From positions 186,001 to 250,000 of the forward strand of contig CAWBAM010000046.1 in NCBI GenBank assembly GCA_963786775.1: a stretch of DNA of 64,000 bases, read 5' to 3'. Every line of letters begins with the position of its first letter. Position 1 is the stretch's first letter. The notes under the pieces were generated by a model that had not been told where the DNA came from, did no database searches, and saw nothing but the letters and a program-made list of their open reading frames with translations. This document shows, in pieces, positions 56,458-64,000 of this stretch. Origin of the DNA: ZC4RG25 sp963786775 (GTDB lineage Bacteria > Pseudomonadota > Alphaproteobacteria > Rhizobiales > Hyphomicrobiaceae). Both the position numbers and the translations under genes were made by a program.

Positions 56458-57243
56458 ATGAAGCTCGAGCACGGTATTGCAGCCGTGGTAACTGGCGGAG
56501 CCTCAGGGTTGGGGGCCGCCACTGCCATTGCGCTTGCGGAAAAGGGCGTAAAGGTCGGCATTCTCGACGTAAACGCAACTGCGGGACAGGCCATCGCCGA
56601 ACGCATCGGGGGCACATTCGCCAACTGCGATGTGACCAATGAGGAGAGCGTTGACGCCGCGCTCTCGGCTGTGCGGGCGGCTCATGGACAGGAGCGAATT
56701 CTCGTCAATTGCGCCGGTATCGCCATCGGCAAACGCATCGTGCGACGGGTGAGGGAGACAGGCGCCATCGAACCTCACGACCTGGCCAGCTTTTCCAAAG
56801 TCATTCAGGTCAATTTGATAGGCACCTTCCTGATGATGTCGAAGTGCGCCGCGGGAATGATGGCGCTCGATGCTCTTTCGCCCGATGGAGAACGCGGCGT
56901 AATCATTAATACGGCGTCGGTCGCAGCACAGGATGGCCAGATCGGGCAGGTCGCCTACGCCGCCTCAAAGGGTGGTGTAGCTGCAATGACCCTTCCCGTT
57001 GCCCGCGATCTCTCCAAGGATGGGATCCGCGTTTGCAGCATCCTCCCAGGGCTGTTTGAGACACCGATGTTCGCTGGTCTTCCGGAGGAAGCGAGGACGT
57101 CGCTGGCAGCCAGCGTGCCGTTTCCCTCTCGCCTGGGCAACCCTTCCGAGTACGCCATGCTGGCCGTGCACATATGCGAGAATGTCATGCTGAACGGGGC
57201 CTGCATCCGCCTCGATGGTGCTATCCGGCTCGCACCTCGCTGA
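56458..57243 (+). CDS. Short-chain dehydrogenase (3-hydroxyacyl-CoA dehydrogenase type II / HSD17B10-like)
   Basis: 261 residues from ATG 56458, AGGGAGGAAG upstream. Rossmann Gly-rich VVTGGASGLGAATAIALAEKG, NCAGIAIGKRIV, and the catalytic tetrad Ser/Tyr/Lys in NTASVAAQDGQIGQVAYAASKGG. The acidic residue after beta2 (LDVNATAG) implies NAD(H). FETPMFAGLPEEAR matches the 3-hydroxyacyl-CoA class. It might handle short-chain acyl-CoA or branched-chain catabolism. Standalone gene after the transporter unit. Confidence 0.88.
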   Translation: MKLEHGIAAVVTGGASGLGAATAIALAEKGVKVGILDVNATAGQAIAERIGGTFANCDVTNEESVDAALSAVRAAHGQERILVNCAGIAIGKRIVRRVRETGAIEPHDLASFSKVIQVNLIGTFLMMSKCAAGMMALDALSPDGERGVIINTASVAAQDGQIGQVAYAASKGGVAAMTLPVARDLSKDGIRVCSILPGLFETPMFAGLPEEARTSLAASVPFPSRLGNPSEYAMLAVHICENVMLNGACIRLDGAIRLAPR

Positions 57244-57285
57244 GTTGTGCGGCGGCGCTCGCGCGCGAATAACCCGAAATGTCGC

Positions 57286-57585
57286 TCACCCGTGCTTGGC
57301 CGCAAGCTGCTCGATGGCTTCGGCCAACTTCACATCCCGTTCTGTTAATCCGCCAGCATCGTGGCTGGTGAGTGTGATGTCGACTGTGTTCCAGACGTTC
57401 GTCCACTCCGGATGGTGGTTCATCTTCTCCGCGACCAGCGCCACACGCGTCATGAAGGCGAAGGCGGCGTTGAAGTCAGCAAATTTGAACTGCCGCGAGA
57501 TGGCGTCGCGGCCCTCGACAACTTGCCAGTGAGGTAAGCGAGCAAGAGCGGCAGCGCGCGCCTCTTGGGATAGCTTCTCGGCCAT
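57286..57585 (-). CDS. 4a-hydroxytetrahydrobiopterin dehydratase (pterin-4a-carbinolamine dehydratase)
   Basis: 99 residues from ATG 57585. EGRDAISRQFKFADFNAAFAFMTRVALVAEKMNHHPEWTNVWNTVDITLTSHDAGGLTERDVKLA has the conserved His-His-Pro active site. PCD recycles the pterin cofactor of aromatic amino-acid hydroxylases; in bacteria without one, it may serve molybdopterin or folate chemistry. No hydroxylase gene is in the window. Confidence 0.9.
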   Translation of the reverse strand: MAEKLSQEARAAALARLPHWQVVEGRDAISRQFKFADFNAAFAFMTRVALVAEKMNHHPEWTNVWNTVDITLTSHDAGGLTERDVKLAEAIEQLAAKHG

Positions 57586-57636
57586 TGATGCCTCCTCCAA
57601 GTCCGCCAGATCGCAATGTGGGCAGCGAGGCGCTGC

Positions 57637-58206
57637 TCACCAGTACTCGTCTTCGAACTCGGCGTATTGACCGCCCTGAAGCGTGTACGTGCTCTCGATG
57701 ACGTAGGGGCCGCCCCCGACCTGCGGTTTGGACGAGAACAGAACGAATCGGCTTACGGTGAAGGGTCGGCTACGAAAGCCACCGAACCTCTGTAGGTACC
57801 GAGCGACGACATCGACGCTCGTATTCCTCAGGCGGGCGATGGTGACGTGCGGCTTGAACTTGCGTGTTTCCGGCTGAAGTCCTGACCTTCGGGCGGCGCG
57901 CTCGTTGGCCCGAGCCAGCGCGTCCAGATCGGGATTCGGCTCGATCCTGGCCCAAAGTGACCGCGGTTCATTGCCGCCGAATGCGCCCATCCCGGAGAAC
58001 CGCAACTCGAAAGTGCGGATATCGATCTCACTCAGCGCGTGGGCAAACTCAGTGGCCGCCTCGTTGTCAATGTCCCCCGCAAAGCGCAGGGTGATGTGGT
58101 AATCCTCCGGCTCGATCCAGCGCGCGCCGGGTAGCGGCCGTCTGAGACGCGCGAGCTCCGCGCGAATATCGTCCGGAAGCTCGATTCCGGTGAACAGGCG
58201 GGGCAT
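57637..58206 (-). CDS. thpR: RNA 2-prime,3-prime-cyclic phosphodiesterase (ThpR/LigT)
   Basis: 189 residues from ATG 58206. Two HXTX motifs: HITLRFAGDI and HVTIARL, in the 2H phosphoesterase fold; RLFTGIELPDDIRAEL at the start. Opens 2-prime,3-prime-cyclic phosphates on RNA ends. Follows hslU by 45 bases on the same strand. Confidence 0.9.
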   Translation of the reverse strand: MPRLFTGIELPDDIRAELARLRRPLPGARWIEPEDYHITLRFAGDIDNEAATEFAHALSEIDIRTFELRFSGMGAFGGNEPRSLWARIEPNPDLDALARANERAARRSGLQPETRKFKPHVTIARLRNTSVDVVARYLQRFGGFRSRPFTVSRFVLFSSKPQVGGGPYVIESTYTLQGGQYAEFEDEYW

Positions 58207-58250
58207 GGCCGAACTCTCCACTCGGGCCTCGCATCCGGTCTGCGCGAGGT

Positions 58251-59565
58251 CTACAAAATAAACTTGCTCAGGTCGGTGTTCTTCGCGAGCTCCCCTACGC
58301 GATCCTTGACATATTTCGCGTCGACAACGACGGTCTGGCCGGCGCGGTCGGAAGCGTCGAACGAGATTTCATCGAGCACCCGTTCCATCACCGTTTGCAG
58401 GCGCCGTGCACCGATATTCTCGACCGTCGAATTCACATAAGCCGCCGTGTCTGCAATTGCGTCGATGGCATCTTCAGTGAACTCGAGGGTGAGACCTTCG
58501 GTTGCCATCAGAGCAATGTATTGCTTGATCAGGCTCGCCTTCGGCTCCGTCAGAATGCGGCGGAAGTCCTCACGCGTCAGCGGCTTCAGCTCGACACGGA
58601 TCGGCAAACGGCCCTGCAGCTCCGGTAGCAGATCCGAGGGCTTCGCCAGGTGAAAGGCGCCAGAGGCGATGAACAGCACGTGGTCGGTCTTCACCGGTCC
58701 ATACTTGGTCGAGACCGTAGTGCCTTCGATCAGCGGCAACAAATCGCGCTGTACGCCTTCGCGGGAAACATCCGCACCAACACGACCCCCATCGCTACGG
58801 GAGCAGATCTTGTCGATCTCGTCGAGGAACACGATGCCATTGTTCTCGACGGCCCGAATCGCTTCCTGGACGATTTGCTCCTGATCGAGAAGCTTGTCGC
58901 TCTCTTCGGCGATCAGGATGTCATAACTGTCCTTGACTGTTACGCGCCGGGTCTTCTGGCGGCCTCCGAACGCTTTTCCGAGTACGTCGCCAAGATTGAT
59001 CGCCCCGATGGAGCCGCCCGGTACGCCCGGCAACTCGAACATCGGAATGCCGCCCCCGGTATCGGTGACCCGGATCTCGATCTCCTTATCGTTGAGTTCA
59101 TTGGCCCTAAGCCGCTTACGGAAGGCCTCGCGGGTGGCGGCCGAAGCATTTTCCCCGACGAGCGCGTCGAGAACACGCTCTTCAGCCAGTTTCTCAGCCC
59201 GTGCGCGCACCTCTCGCCGTTTCGTTTCCCGCACGAGGGCCACAGCCGACTTCGACGAGGTCGCGAATCATCGATTCGACATCGCGCCCGACATAGCCGA
59301 CCTCGGTGAACTTGGTTGCCTCCACCTTGATGAACGGAGCATTGGCCAGCTTGGCGAGCCGGCGCGAAATCTCGGTCTTGCCGACACCGGTCGGCCCGAT
59401 CATCAGGATATTTTTCGGAAGAACCTCCTCTCTGAGAGATTCATCGAGCTGCTGGCGGCGCCAGCGGTTGCGCAGCGCGATCGCGACAGCCCGTTTGGCG
59501 TCGGTCTGGCCGATGATGTAGCGATCCAGCTCGGAGACGATCTCGCGCGGTGAGAAGGTGGTCAT
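58251..59565 (-). CDS. hslU: ATP-dependent protease ATPase subunit HslU (one frameshift)
   Basis: ClpX-like AAA+ unfoldase of the HslUV protease. FSPREIVSELDRYIIGQTDAKRAVAIALRNRWRRQQL, Walker A MIGPTGVGKTEISRRLAKLA, IFLDEIDKIC (Walker B), and the C-terminal GARRLQTVMERVLDEISF. One extra base at about 59245 breaks VEVGVALVRETKRREV. The terminal residues (AKNTDLSKFIL) insert into HslV. The protease partner is nearby but separated by an SMR gene. Confidence 0.94.
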
Positions 59566-59575
59566 CAGGATCTAC

Positions 59576-59899
59576 CTAGCTTGTGGATGCGAGCTTCAGG
59601 CCCAGGATGGAACCGATGAGCAGCATCAAGAAGACGAGGCGCATGGTCGTGGTCGGCTCGTTGAAATACACCGCGCCAAGAATGGCCGTTCCTGCGGCAC
59701 CGATGCCCGTCCAGACGGCATAAGCCGTTCCGAGCGGAATGCCTGACAAGGAGAGTTGAAGGCACAGCAGGCTGGCGATCCCGAAGCCGCCAAAGGCGAG
59801 CGTCGGCCCAACTCTTGTAAAGCCTTCGGTGAATCGGAATGCCGTTGTCGCCAGGACCTCCAATAATCCAGCCGTCAGAAGGTAACCCCAAGCGAGCAT
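59576..59899 (-). CDS. Small multidrug resistance (SMR) transporter, EmrE/Gdx type
   Basis: 107 residues, four membrane helices: AWGYLLTAGLLEVLATTAFRF with the conserved Glu14, then VGPTLAFGGFGIASLLCLQLSL, LGTAYAVWTGIGAAGTAILGAVYF (GxG and Trp of the family) and LVFLMLLIGSILGLKLA. SMR proteins export quaternary ammonium compounds or guanidinium by proton antiport. Inserted between hslV and hslU; 11 bases upstream of the hslU start and on the same strand. Confidence 0.9.
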   Translation of the reverse strand: MLAWGYLLTAGLLEVLATTAFRFTEGFTRVGPTLAFGGFGIASLLCLQLSLSGIPLGTAYAVWTGIGAAGTAILGAVYFNEPTTTMRLVFLMLLIGSILGLKLASTS

Positions 59900-59973
59900 C
59901 CTATTTCTTCCCAGTGCTTCTTTGGTTTGCGCGGTGGATGTCCAGCGAGCCGAATGGGCAAGTCAGCGAGCTG

Positions 59974-60541
59974 TTACCTGTCGCTCGGCAGGCTCTCCAA
60001 AATCAGGTTCCGGTTGGTGAAGACGCAAATATCAGCGGCAATCTCCATGGCCCTGCGCGCAATCGTCTCAGCATCGAAGGGCTGGTCCAGCAAAGCCCGA
60101 GCGGCGGCGAGAGCGTACATGCCGCCGGAGCCAATGCCCATAACGTCATGCTCCGGCTCGAGCACGTCGCCATTGCCGGTCAGCACCAGTGTTGTCGAGC
60201 GATCAGCAACGATCATCATCGCCTCGAGGCGGCGCAAATACCGATCCGTACGCCAATCCTTCGCGAGCTCCACCGCGGCCCGCATGAGTTGTCCGGGATA
60301 TTGCTCGAGCTTGCCCTCGAGTTCTTTCGAACAGGGTGAACGCATCGGCTGTAGCGCCGGCAAAGCCGCCAATCACGTCACCCCGAGCGACCGACCGGAC
60401 CTTGCGGGCTTTCGATTTGATGACGGTGTTACCGAAGCTGACCTGGCCATCGCCCGCGATCACGACGCGACCGCCTTTGCGGACGGTCAGGATCGTGGTG
60501 CCATGCCAGCCGGGTTCGTTGCCTGTTCGGAAATCATTCAT
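59974..60541 (-). CDS. hslV: ATP-dependent protease peptidase subunit HslV (one frameshift)
   Basis: Proteasome-like peptidase. WHGTTILTVRKGGRVVIAGDGQVSFGNTVIKSKARKVR shows the mature N-terminal Thr after a short propeptide. The frame is lost near 60330 after TADAFTLFER, and continues KLEQYPGQLMRAAVELAKDWRTDRYLRRLEAMMIVAD, then GIGSGGMYALAAARALLD. Restored length about 189 residues. Divergent from hisB, with 144 bases between. Confidence 0.93.
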
Positions 60542-60685
60542 GGTCGATACTCACGCTAGGTTGGGTCAGCGGCCGGTGAAAGCAAGGGTGTGAAGGGGCA
60601 GTCCGGCGGAATGACCACTATCCCGGCAGCGCGCAAGCTGATAGACGCCTGTTCTTGAACAATCAACCCGAGGGGTCTGAGCCAA

Positions 60686-61282
60686 GTGTCCCGAACTGCC
60701 ACGATCGAGCGCAAGACGCAGGAAACGGAGATCAAAGTCACTGTCGATCTCGACGGCTCCGGTCAGTTCGACATCAAGACCGGGATCGGTTTTCTCGACC
60801 ATATGCTCGAGCAGCTCGCGCGGCATTCGCTGATGGACATAACCCTGCATGCCAAGGGCGACCTGCACGTCGACTTTCACCACACCGTCGAGGATACCGG
60901 CATCGCTATAGGACAAGCGGTCGCCAAGGCGCTCGGGGAAAGGAAGGGCATTACACGCTATGCAGACGTGCATCTGGCGATGGACGAGGCCCTGACCCGA
61001 GTGGTGATCGACATCTCGGGCCGGCCTTATCTCGTTTGGAACGTGAATTTTTCCCGGCCCAAGCTGGGCGATATGGACACAGAGCTCTTCCGCGAGTGGT
61101 TTCAGGCGTTTGCACAAAATGCGGGTGTGACTCTCCATGTCGCCACGCTCTACGGCGAGAATAACCATCACATCGCCGAAACTTGCTACAAGGGCTTGGC
61201 ACGCGCATTGCGAGTGGCGATGGCCGAAGATCCGCGGCAGGCAGGGCGCGTGCCCTCAACCAAGGGCCGACTTGCCGGCTGA
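60686..61282 (+). CDS. hisB: Imidazoleglycerol-phosphate dehydratase
   Basis: 198 residues, intact, GTG start 60686. Manganese-binding HHTVEDTGIAIGQA and ENNHHIAETCYKGLARALR; GSGQFDIKTGIGFLDHMLEQLARHS at the start. Sixth step of histidine synthesis. First gene of the hisB-DUF2628-hisH group; hslV-divergent, the standard alphaproteobacterial arrangement. Confidence 0.96.
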   Translation: MSRTATIERKTQETEIKVTVDLDGSGQFDIKTGIGFLDHMLEQLARHSLMDITLHAKGDLHVDFHHTVEDTGIAIGQAVAKALGERKGITRYADVHLAMDEALTRVVIDISGRPYLVWNVNFSRPKLGDMDTELFREWFQAFAQNAGVTLHVATLYGENNHHIAETCYKGLARALRVAMAEDPRQAGRVPSTKGRLAG

Positions 61283-61360
61283 AGATGATCCGCGCAGATA
61301 GATGCTGCCAGCCTTGAGCCTCGCATAGGACGCTGCAGCCAGACGAACCGGACGGGCACC

Positions 61361-61861
61361 GTGCAGACGTATTTGGTTTACGAGCCGCCCAATCCTCCCA
61401 AGGAGCTGATCAAGCGCGCGGAGAGGATGGTTTTCGTGCGCGAGGGCTTCTCGTGGATGGCCGCTCTGTTCACGCCCCTCTGGCTTCTCTTCAACCGGAT
61501 GTGGCTCGCCCTGCTTCTCTACGTCATCGCGATGGTGGCCTTGAGTGTGGCTTTCGTCGCGGCTGATCTCGAACAACAATGGCTCACGATAGCGAGCTTG
61601 GCTGTGCACCTTGCGATCGGTTTCGAGGCAGGGTCGCTACGCCGGTGGAGCCTGGAACGCCGCCGTTGGCGCATGTTGGGGGCCGTCGTCGGGCCATCTT
61701 TGCTCGAATGCGAGCGCCGCTTCTTCCAAGCTTGGCTGGGCCAAAGCACTGGGCAAGACAGAGAATCGGTGCGCTTGGCAAGGACCGAGGAGCAGACCTC
61801 GGCGCAATCGCCTCGGCCCATCATAGAGCCCAGCGTTAATCCCGTCGGCTCAGAGGCATAG
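61361..61861 (+). CDS. DUF2628 membrane protein of the histidine operon
   Basis: 166 residues from GTG 61361. TYLVYEPPNPPKELIKRAERMVFVREGFSWMAALFTPLWLLFNRMWLALLLYVI is the DUF2628 signature, with three predicted membrane helices up to residue 95 and a disordered tail. It is a regular non-catalytic neighbour between hisB and hisH in alphaproteobacteria. Role unknown. Ten bases before hisH. Confidence 0.85.
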   Translation: MQTYLVYEPPNPPKELIKRAERMVFVREGFSWMAALFTPLWLLFNRMWLALLLYVIAMVALSVAFVAADLEQQWLTIASLAVHLAIGFEAGSLRRWSLERRRWRMLGAVVGPSLLECERRFFQAWLGQSTGQDRESVRLARTEEQTSAQSPRPIIEPSVNPVGSEA

Positions 61862-61871
61862 CAGGCCGCCG

Positions 61872-62526
61872 ATGCAACGCGTCACCATCATTGACTACGG
61901 TTCGGGAAACCTGCATTCGGCCCGGAAAGCTTTCGAGCGCGCGGCGTTGGAGGCTGATCTTTCCGTCAAGATCGAGGTGACCGCACGGCCGGAAGATGTC
62001 CGCTCGGCGGATCGGATCGTGCTTCCGGGCGTCGGAGCTTTCGCGGACTGTAAGCGGGGCCTCGACGGCGTTGCCGGCATGAGCGAGGCGCTCGAGGATG
62101 CGGTCAGGAAGGATGGGCCGCCCATTTCTAGGCATCTGCGTCGGCATGCAGCTTATGGCGACGCGCGGCCTGGAATTTGGCGAGACACCCGGGCTTGGTT
62201 GGATCGAAGGCGAGGTCAAGGCGATCGAGCCTGCGGATCGATCTCTGAAAATCCCGCACATGGGTTGGAACACGCTCACAGTCGTCAACGATCATCCCTT
62301 GCTTGCGGGGATTCGCACCGGAGCTGACGGCCTGCACGCCTACTTCGTTCATTCCTATCATCTCGTGCCGCGTGATCGCAGCGTCGTGGTGGCCGAAACT
62401 GATTACGGCGGCCCCATTACTGCGATCGTGGCTAAGGGCAATACGGCCGGGACGCAATTCCATCCTGAAAAGAGCCAAGTCCTTGGCCTGAAACTCATCG
62501 CGAATTTCCTGCGCTGGCGGCCCTAG
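61872..62526 (+). CDS. hisH: Imidazole glycerol phosphate synthase glutamine amidotransferase subunit (one frameshift)
   Basis: Supplies ammonia to HisF. VTIIDYGSGNLHSARKAFERAA, then after a break near 62116 GICVGMQLMATRGLEFGETPGLGWIEG with the nucleophilic Cys, and the His-Glu pair in GTQFHPEKSQVLG. Restored length about 217 residues. hisA begins only a kilobase later after two reverse-strand genes, and hisF is outside the window. Confidence 0.93.
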
Positions 62527-62584
62527 TTCGCAGCGAGTTGCCGCGCCTGCGAATGCTCCCTTCCCGCCGGGCTTCGACGAGTCC

Positions 62585-62941
62585 TTATCCCGCCTGAGCC
62601 AGCTGCAACTCGGGTTGTGCAATCGCTGAGGGAGCATTGACTGGGAACGCGAGAATGCTGCCCAAAGCTTCTGCAACAGGGCGGCGCCGACGGAACCAGC
62701 GGAGGGATGTGTTGACCAGCAGGGCCGCTTCGCTCACCGCCTGCACAATGAGACCGTCTTCCGAATCCAACAGTCCCGCCAGCTCAGCCTGGATGTCATC
62801 CTCAGAGGCATTGGTGCGTACGTACCACGTCGTCTCGAGTGGCCGCGCCCAGGCCTGGCTGAGATTCATGATGGCCGTGGCGATCGCGTGCTTGTTCCGG
62901 ATCGATCTGGCGAGGTCATAGGAGATGAGAAAGAGGCGCAT
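62585..62941 (-). CDS. Orphan Cas2/VapD-fold-like small protein (SinR-like), function unknown
   Basis: 118 residues. The first 80 show MRLFLISYDLARSIRNKHAIATAI, WARPLETTWYVRTNASEDDIQAELAGLLDSEDGLIVQAVSE, the beta-alpha-beta-beta-alpha-beta pattern of Cas2-like ferredoxin folds (cf. ISYDL, TTWYV, LLDSEDGLIV). Such solo proteins without CRISPR are common in proteobacteria. No array or other cas gene is within the window. AGGAG precedes the ATG. It sits in reverse between hisH and hisA. Confidence 0.6.
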   Translation of the reverse strand: MRLFLISYDLARSIRNKHAIATAIMNLSQAWARPLETTWYVRTNASEDDIQAELAGLLDSEDGLIVQAVSEAALLVNTSLRWFRRRRPVAEALGSILAFPVNAPSAIAQPELQLAQAG

Positions 62942-63099
62942 TGGTCGGGTCTCCTAGCGAGAGCGGAGCGGTACGCGAGACCTGAGACCGCAAATCTGGA
63001 TCGGTTAACAGAACGTAAAGAGAACATGCCGCGAATCACCGGCGGTGTCCAGTAGAAAGTTCTCTCTTTGTTCCCGTCTAGCCGCTTGAAGAGATCAGC

Positions 63100-63417
63100 T
63101 TAGTCAAACAACTCGAGCTGATCCGGATGCCGGCCGCGCGGCATCCGCCGGTGCAAGCCGGGATTGACGCGGTCCACTAGACCCGGGTAGCGCTCCTGAA
63201 AGATTTGCCATGCTTTCTCCCGCGCTGCCGGGAAGCGCTGTCCTTCCCAGATCTCGTAAAGCCGTCGCGGGTCGCATTGGTACCGGCGGCAAAGATCGAT
63301 CGGCCGCGCACGCAGCCAGCGCGCGATCCACACGTCGACGGCGTCGGCTTCGGTCAAAGCGCGGCGGTGACCGGCGTTCCCGGGAACTGGATCGCTTGGC
63401 GCGGATGGAGCAGTCAT
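63100..63417 (-). CDS. Conserved hypothetical protein with a helical DNA-binding-like middle
   Basis: 105 residues, not recognised. ALTEADAVDVWIARWLRARPIDLCRRYQCDPRRLYEIWEGQRFPAAREKAWQIFQERYPGLVDRV has the shape of a small helix-turn-helix (LCRRYQCDPRRLYEIW), followed by a basic tail and LELFD. It is on the minus strand between hisH and hisA, apparently a single unit. A transcription-factor role is a guess. The 62942-63099 gap has no gene. Confidence 0.55.
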   Translation of the reverse strand: MTAPSAPSDPVPGNAGHRRALTEADAVDVWIARWLRARPIDLCRRYQCDPRRLYEIWEGQRFPAAREKAWQIFQERYPGLVDRVNPGLHRRMPRGRHPDQLELFD

Positions 63418-63530
63418 TCGCGGATGCTTGACGCAACGACTTGTTTCATTCCTTTATCGCGCGTGATCATAGCCGACATATGGTTCGCGCGGGCAGATCG
63501 CGCGCTGACTCACCCACTCGAGACGAAGCA

Positions 63531-64000
63531 TTGATCCTATTCCCCGCCATCGACCTCAAGGACGGCCAGTGCGTCCGGCTGAAGCTCGGCGAGATGGACG
63601 CGGTGACCGTCTTCAGTGACGATCCCGCCGCCCAAGCCCGAACCTTCGAGGAACAGGGCTTCCAGTGGCTGCACGTGGTAGACCTGAACGGCGCCTTCGC
63701 GGGTAAGCCGGTGAATGCCGATGCCGTCGAGGCGATTCTTGGCGCCGTATCCATTCCGGTTCAGCTCGGAGGCGGCATTCGCGATCTGGCCACTATCGAA
63801 ATGTGGCTTGGCAAGGGTGTTCGCCGGGTTATTCTCGGCACCGTCGCCGTGCGCAATCCAGGTCTTGTGCGCGAGGCGTGCCGTCGGTTTCCGGGCCGCA
63901 TTGCCGTCGGGATCGATGCCAAGGGCGGGAAAGTGGCTGTCGAAGGCTGGGCGGAGGTGAGCGAGCTGACGGCTATCGAGCTGGCACGCCGGTTCGAAGA
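63531..64000 (+). CDS. hisA: Phosphoribosylformimino-aminoimidazole carboxamide ribotide isomerase (right-edge fragment)
   Basis: TTG 63531 gives ILFPAIDLKDGQCVRLKLGEMDAVTVFSDDP, with catalytic Asp in AIDLKDG, then HVVDLNGAFAGKP, VQLGGGIRDLATIE, VILGTVAVRNP and IAVGIDAKGGKVAVEGWAEVS carrying the second catalytic Asp. TIM-barrel Amadori isomerase, fourth step of histidine synthesis. The last third lies beyond the window. Confidence 0.94.
   Translation, partial: MILFPAIDLKDGQCVRLKLGEMDAVTVFSDDPAAQARTFEEQGFQWLHVVDLNGAFAGKPVNADAVEAILGAVSIPVQLGGGIRDLATIEMWLGKGVRRVILGTVAVRNPGLVREACRRFPGRIAVGIDAKGGKVAVEGWAEVSELTAIELARRFE

Noticed and set aside
1..64000. tRNA, rRNA, prophage or transposase genes
   Set aside because: None found by eye; tRNA-like folds could be missed without a covariance search.

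Overview
The window looks like the replication-origin region of a high-GC alphaproteobacterium, most likely of the order Hyphomicrobiales (Rhizobiales). The evidence is gene order: mnmE-mnmG-rsmG-parA-parB, rho, hemJ, hemE, ppsR, maf, coaE, dnaQ, secB, Tim44/mltA/smr, hslU/hslV and hisB/hisH/hisA appear as in that group. A predicted oriC lies between divergent hemE and ppsR (about 43.42-43.80 kb), and two near-perfect parS palindromes lie 7-9 kb away. Genes left of the predicted origin run mostly on the minus strand and several to its right on the plus strand, as expected for leading-strand genes. No rRNA, tRNA, CRISPR array, insertion sequence or prophage was recognised.

Layout. 0-6.4 kb: the edge of a NodU-type carbamoyltransferase, secA, a parvulin, argJ and a mutT-like gene. 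6.7-11.4 kb: a small accessory island with a periplasmic sulfite dehydrogenase and its cytochrome c, a convergent ECF sigma / membrane anti-sigma unit, and two metalloprotease-like genes. 11.4-23.5 kb: leuD, asd, a comF-grxC-nitrilase-DUF1178 string, a methyltransferase, lolA, ftsK, an aminotransferase and a YggS protein. 23.7-31.6 kb: leuS-lptE-holA, a PfkB sugar/nucleoside kinase, a secreted Tyr/Arg-rich tandem-repeat protein behind a general-stress-type promoter, and hisE-coaA read as one frame. 31.7-43.4 kb: the par/mnm/rho/hem block. 43.4-50.7 kb: oriC, ppsR-maf-coaE-dnaQ, secB, fxsA, Tim44-like, mltA, smr. 50.7-58.2 kb: IalB-like protein, RNA methyltransferase, quinone oxidoreductase, TAXI-TRAP transporter, SDR dehydrogenase, PCD, ThpR. 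58.2-64 kb: hslU, an SMR transporter, hslV, then hisB, DUF2628, hisH and a partial hisA interrupted by two small minus-strand genes.

Quality warning. About 20 genes, most of them essential (secA, ftsK, leuS, parA, rsmG, mnmG, mnmE, hslU, hslV), continue their conserved protein only after a change of frame, often at a one-base step in or beside a short homopolymer. That is the signature of uncorrected indels in the assembly, not of gene decay. These genes are annotated over their full restored extents. The same error rate makes the two apparent gene fusions (sigma/anti-sigma and HisE/CoaA) uncertain.

Most interesting points: the stress-promoter-driven Tyr/Arg repeat protein, the sulfite dehydrogenase plus ECF sigma unit, the oriC/parS layout, and an orphan Cas2-fold-like protein inserted inside the histidine operon.
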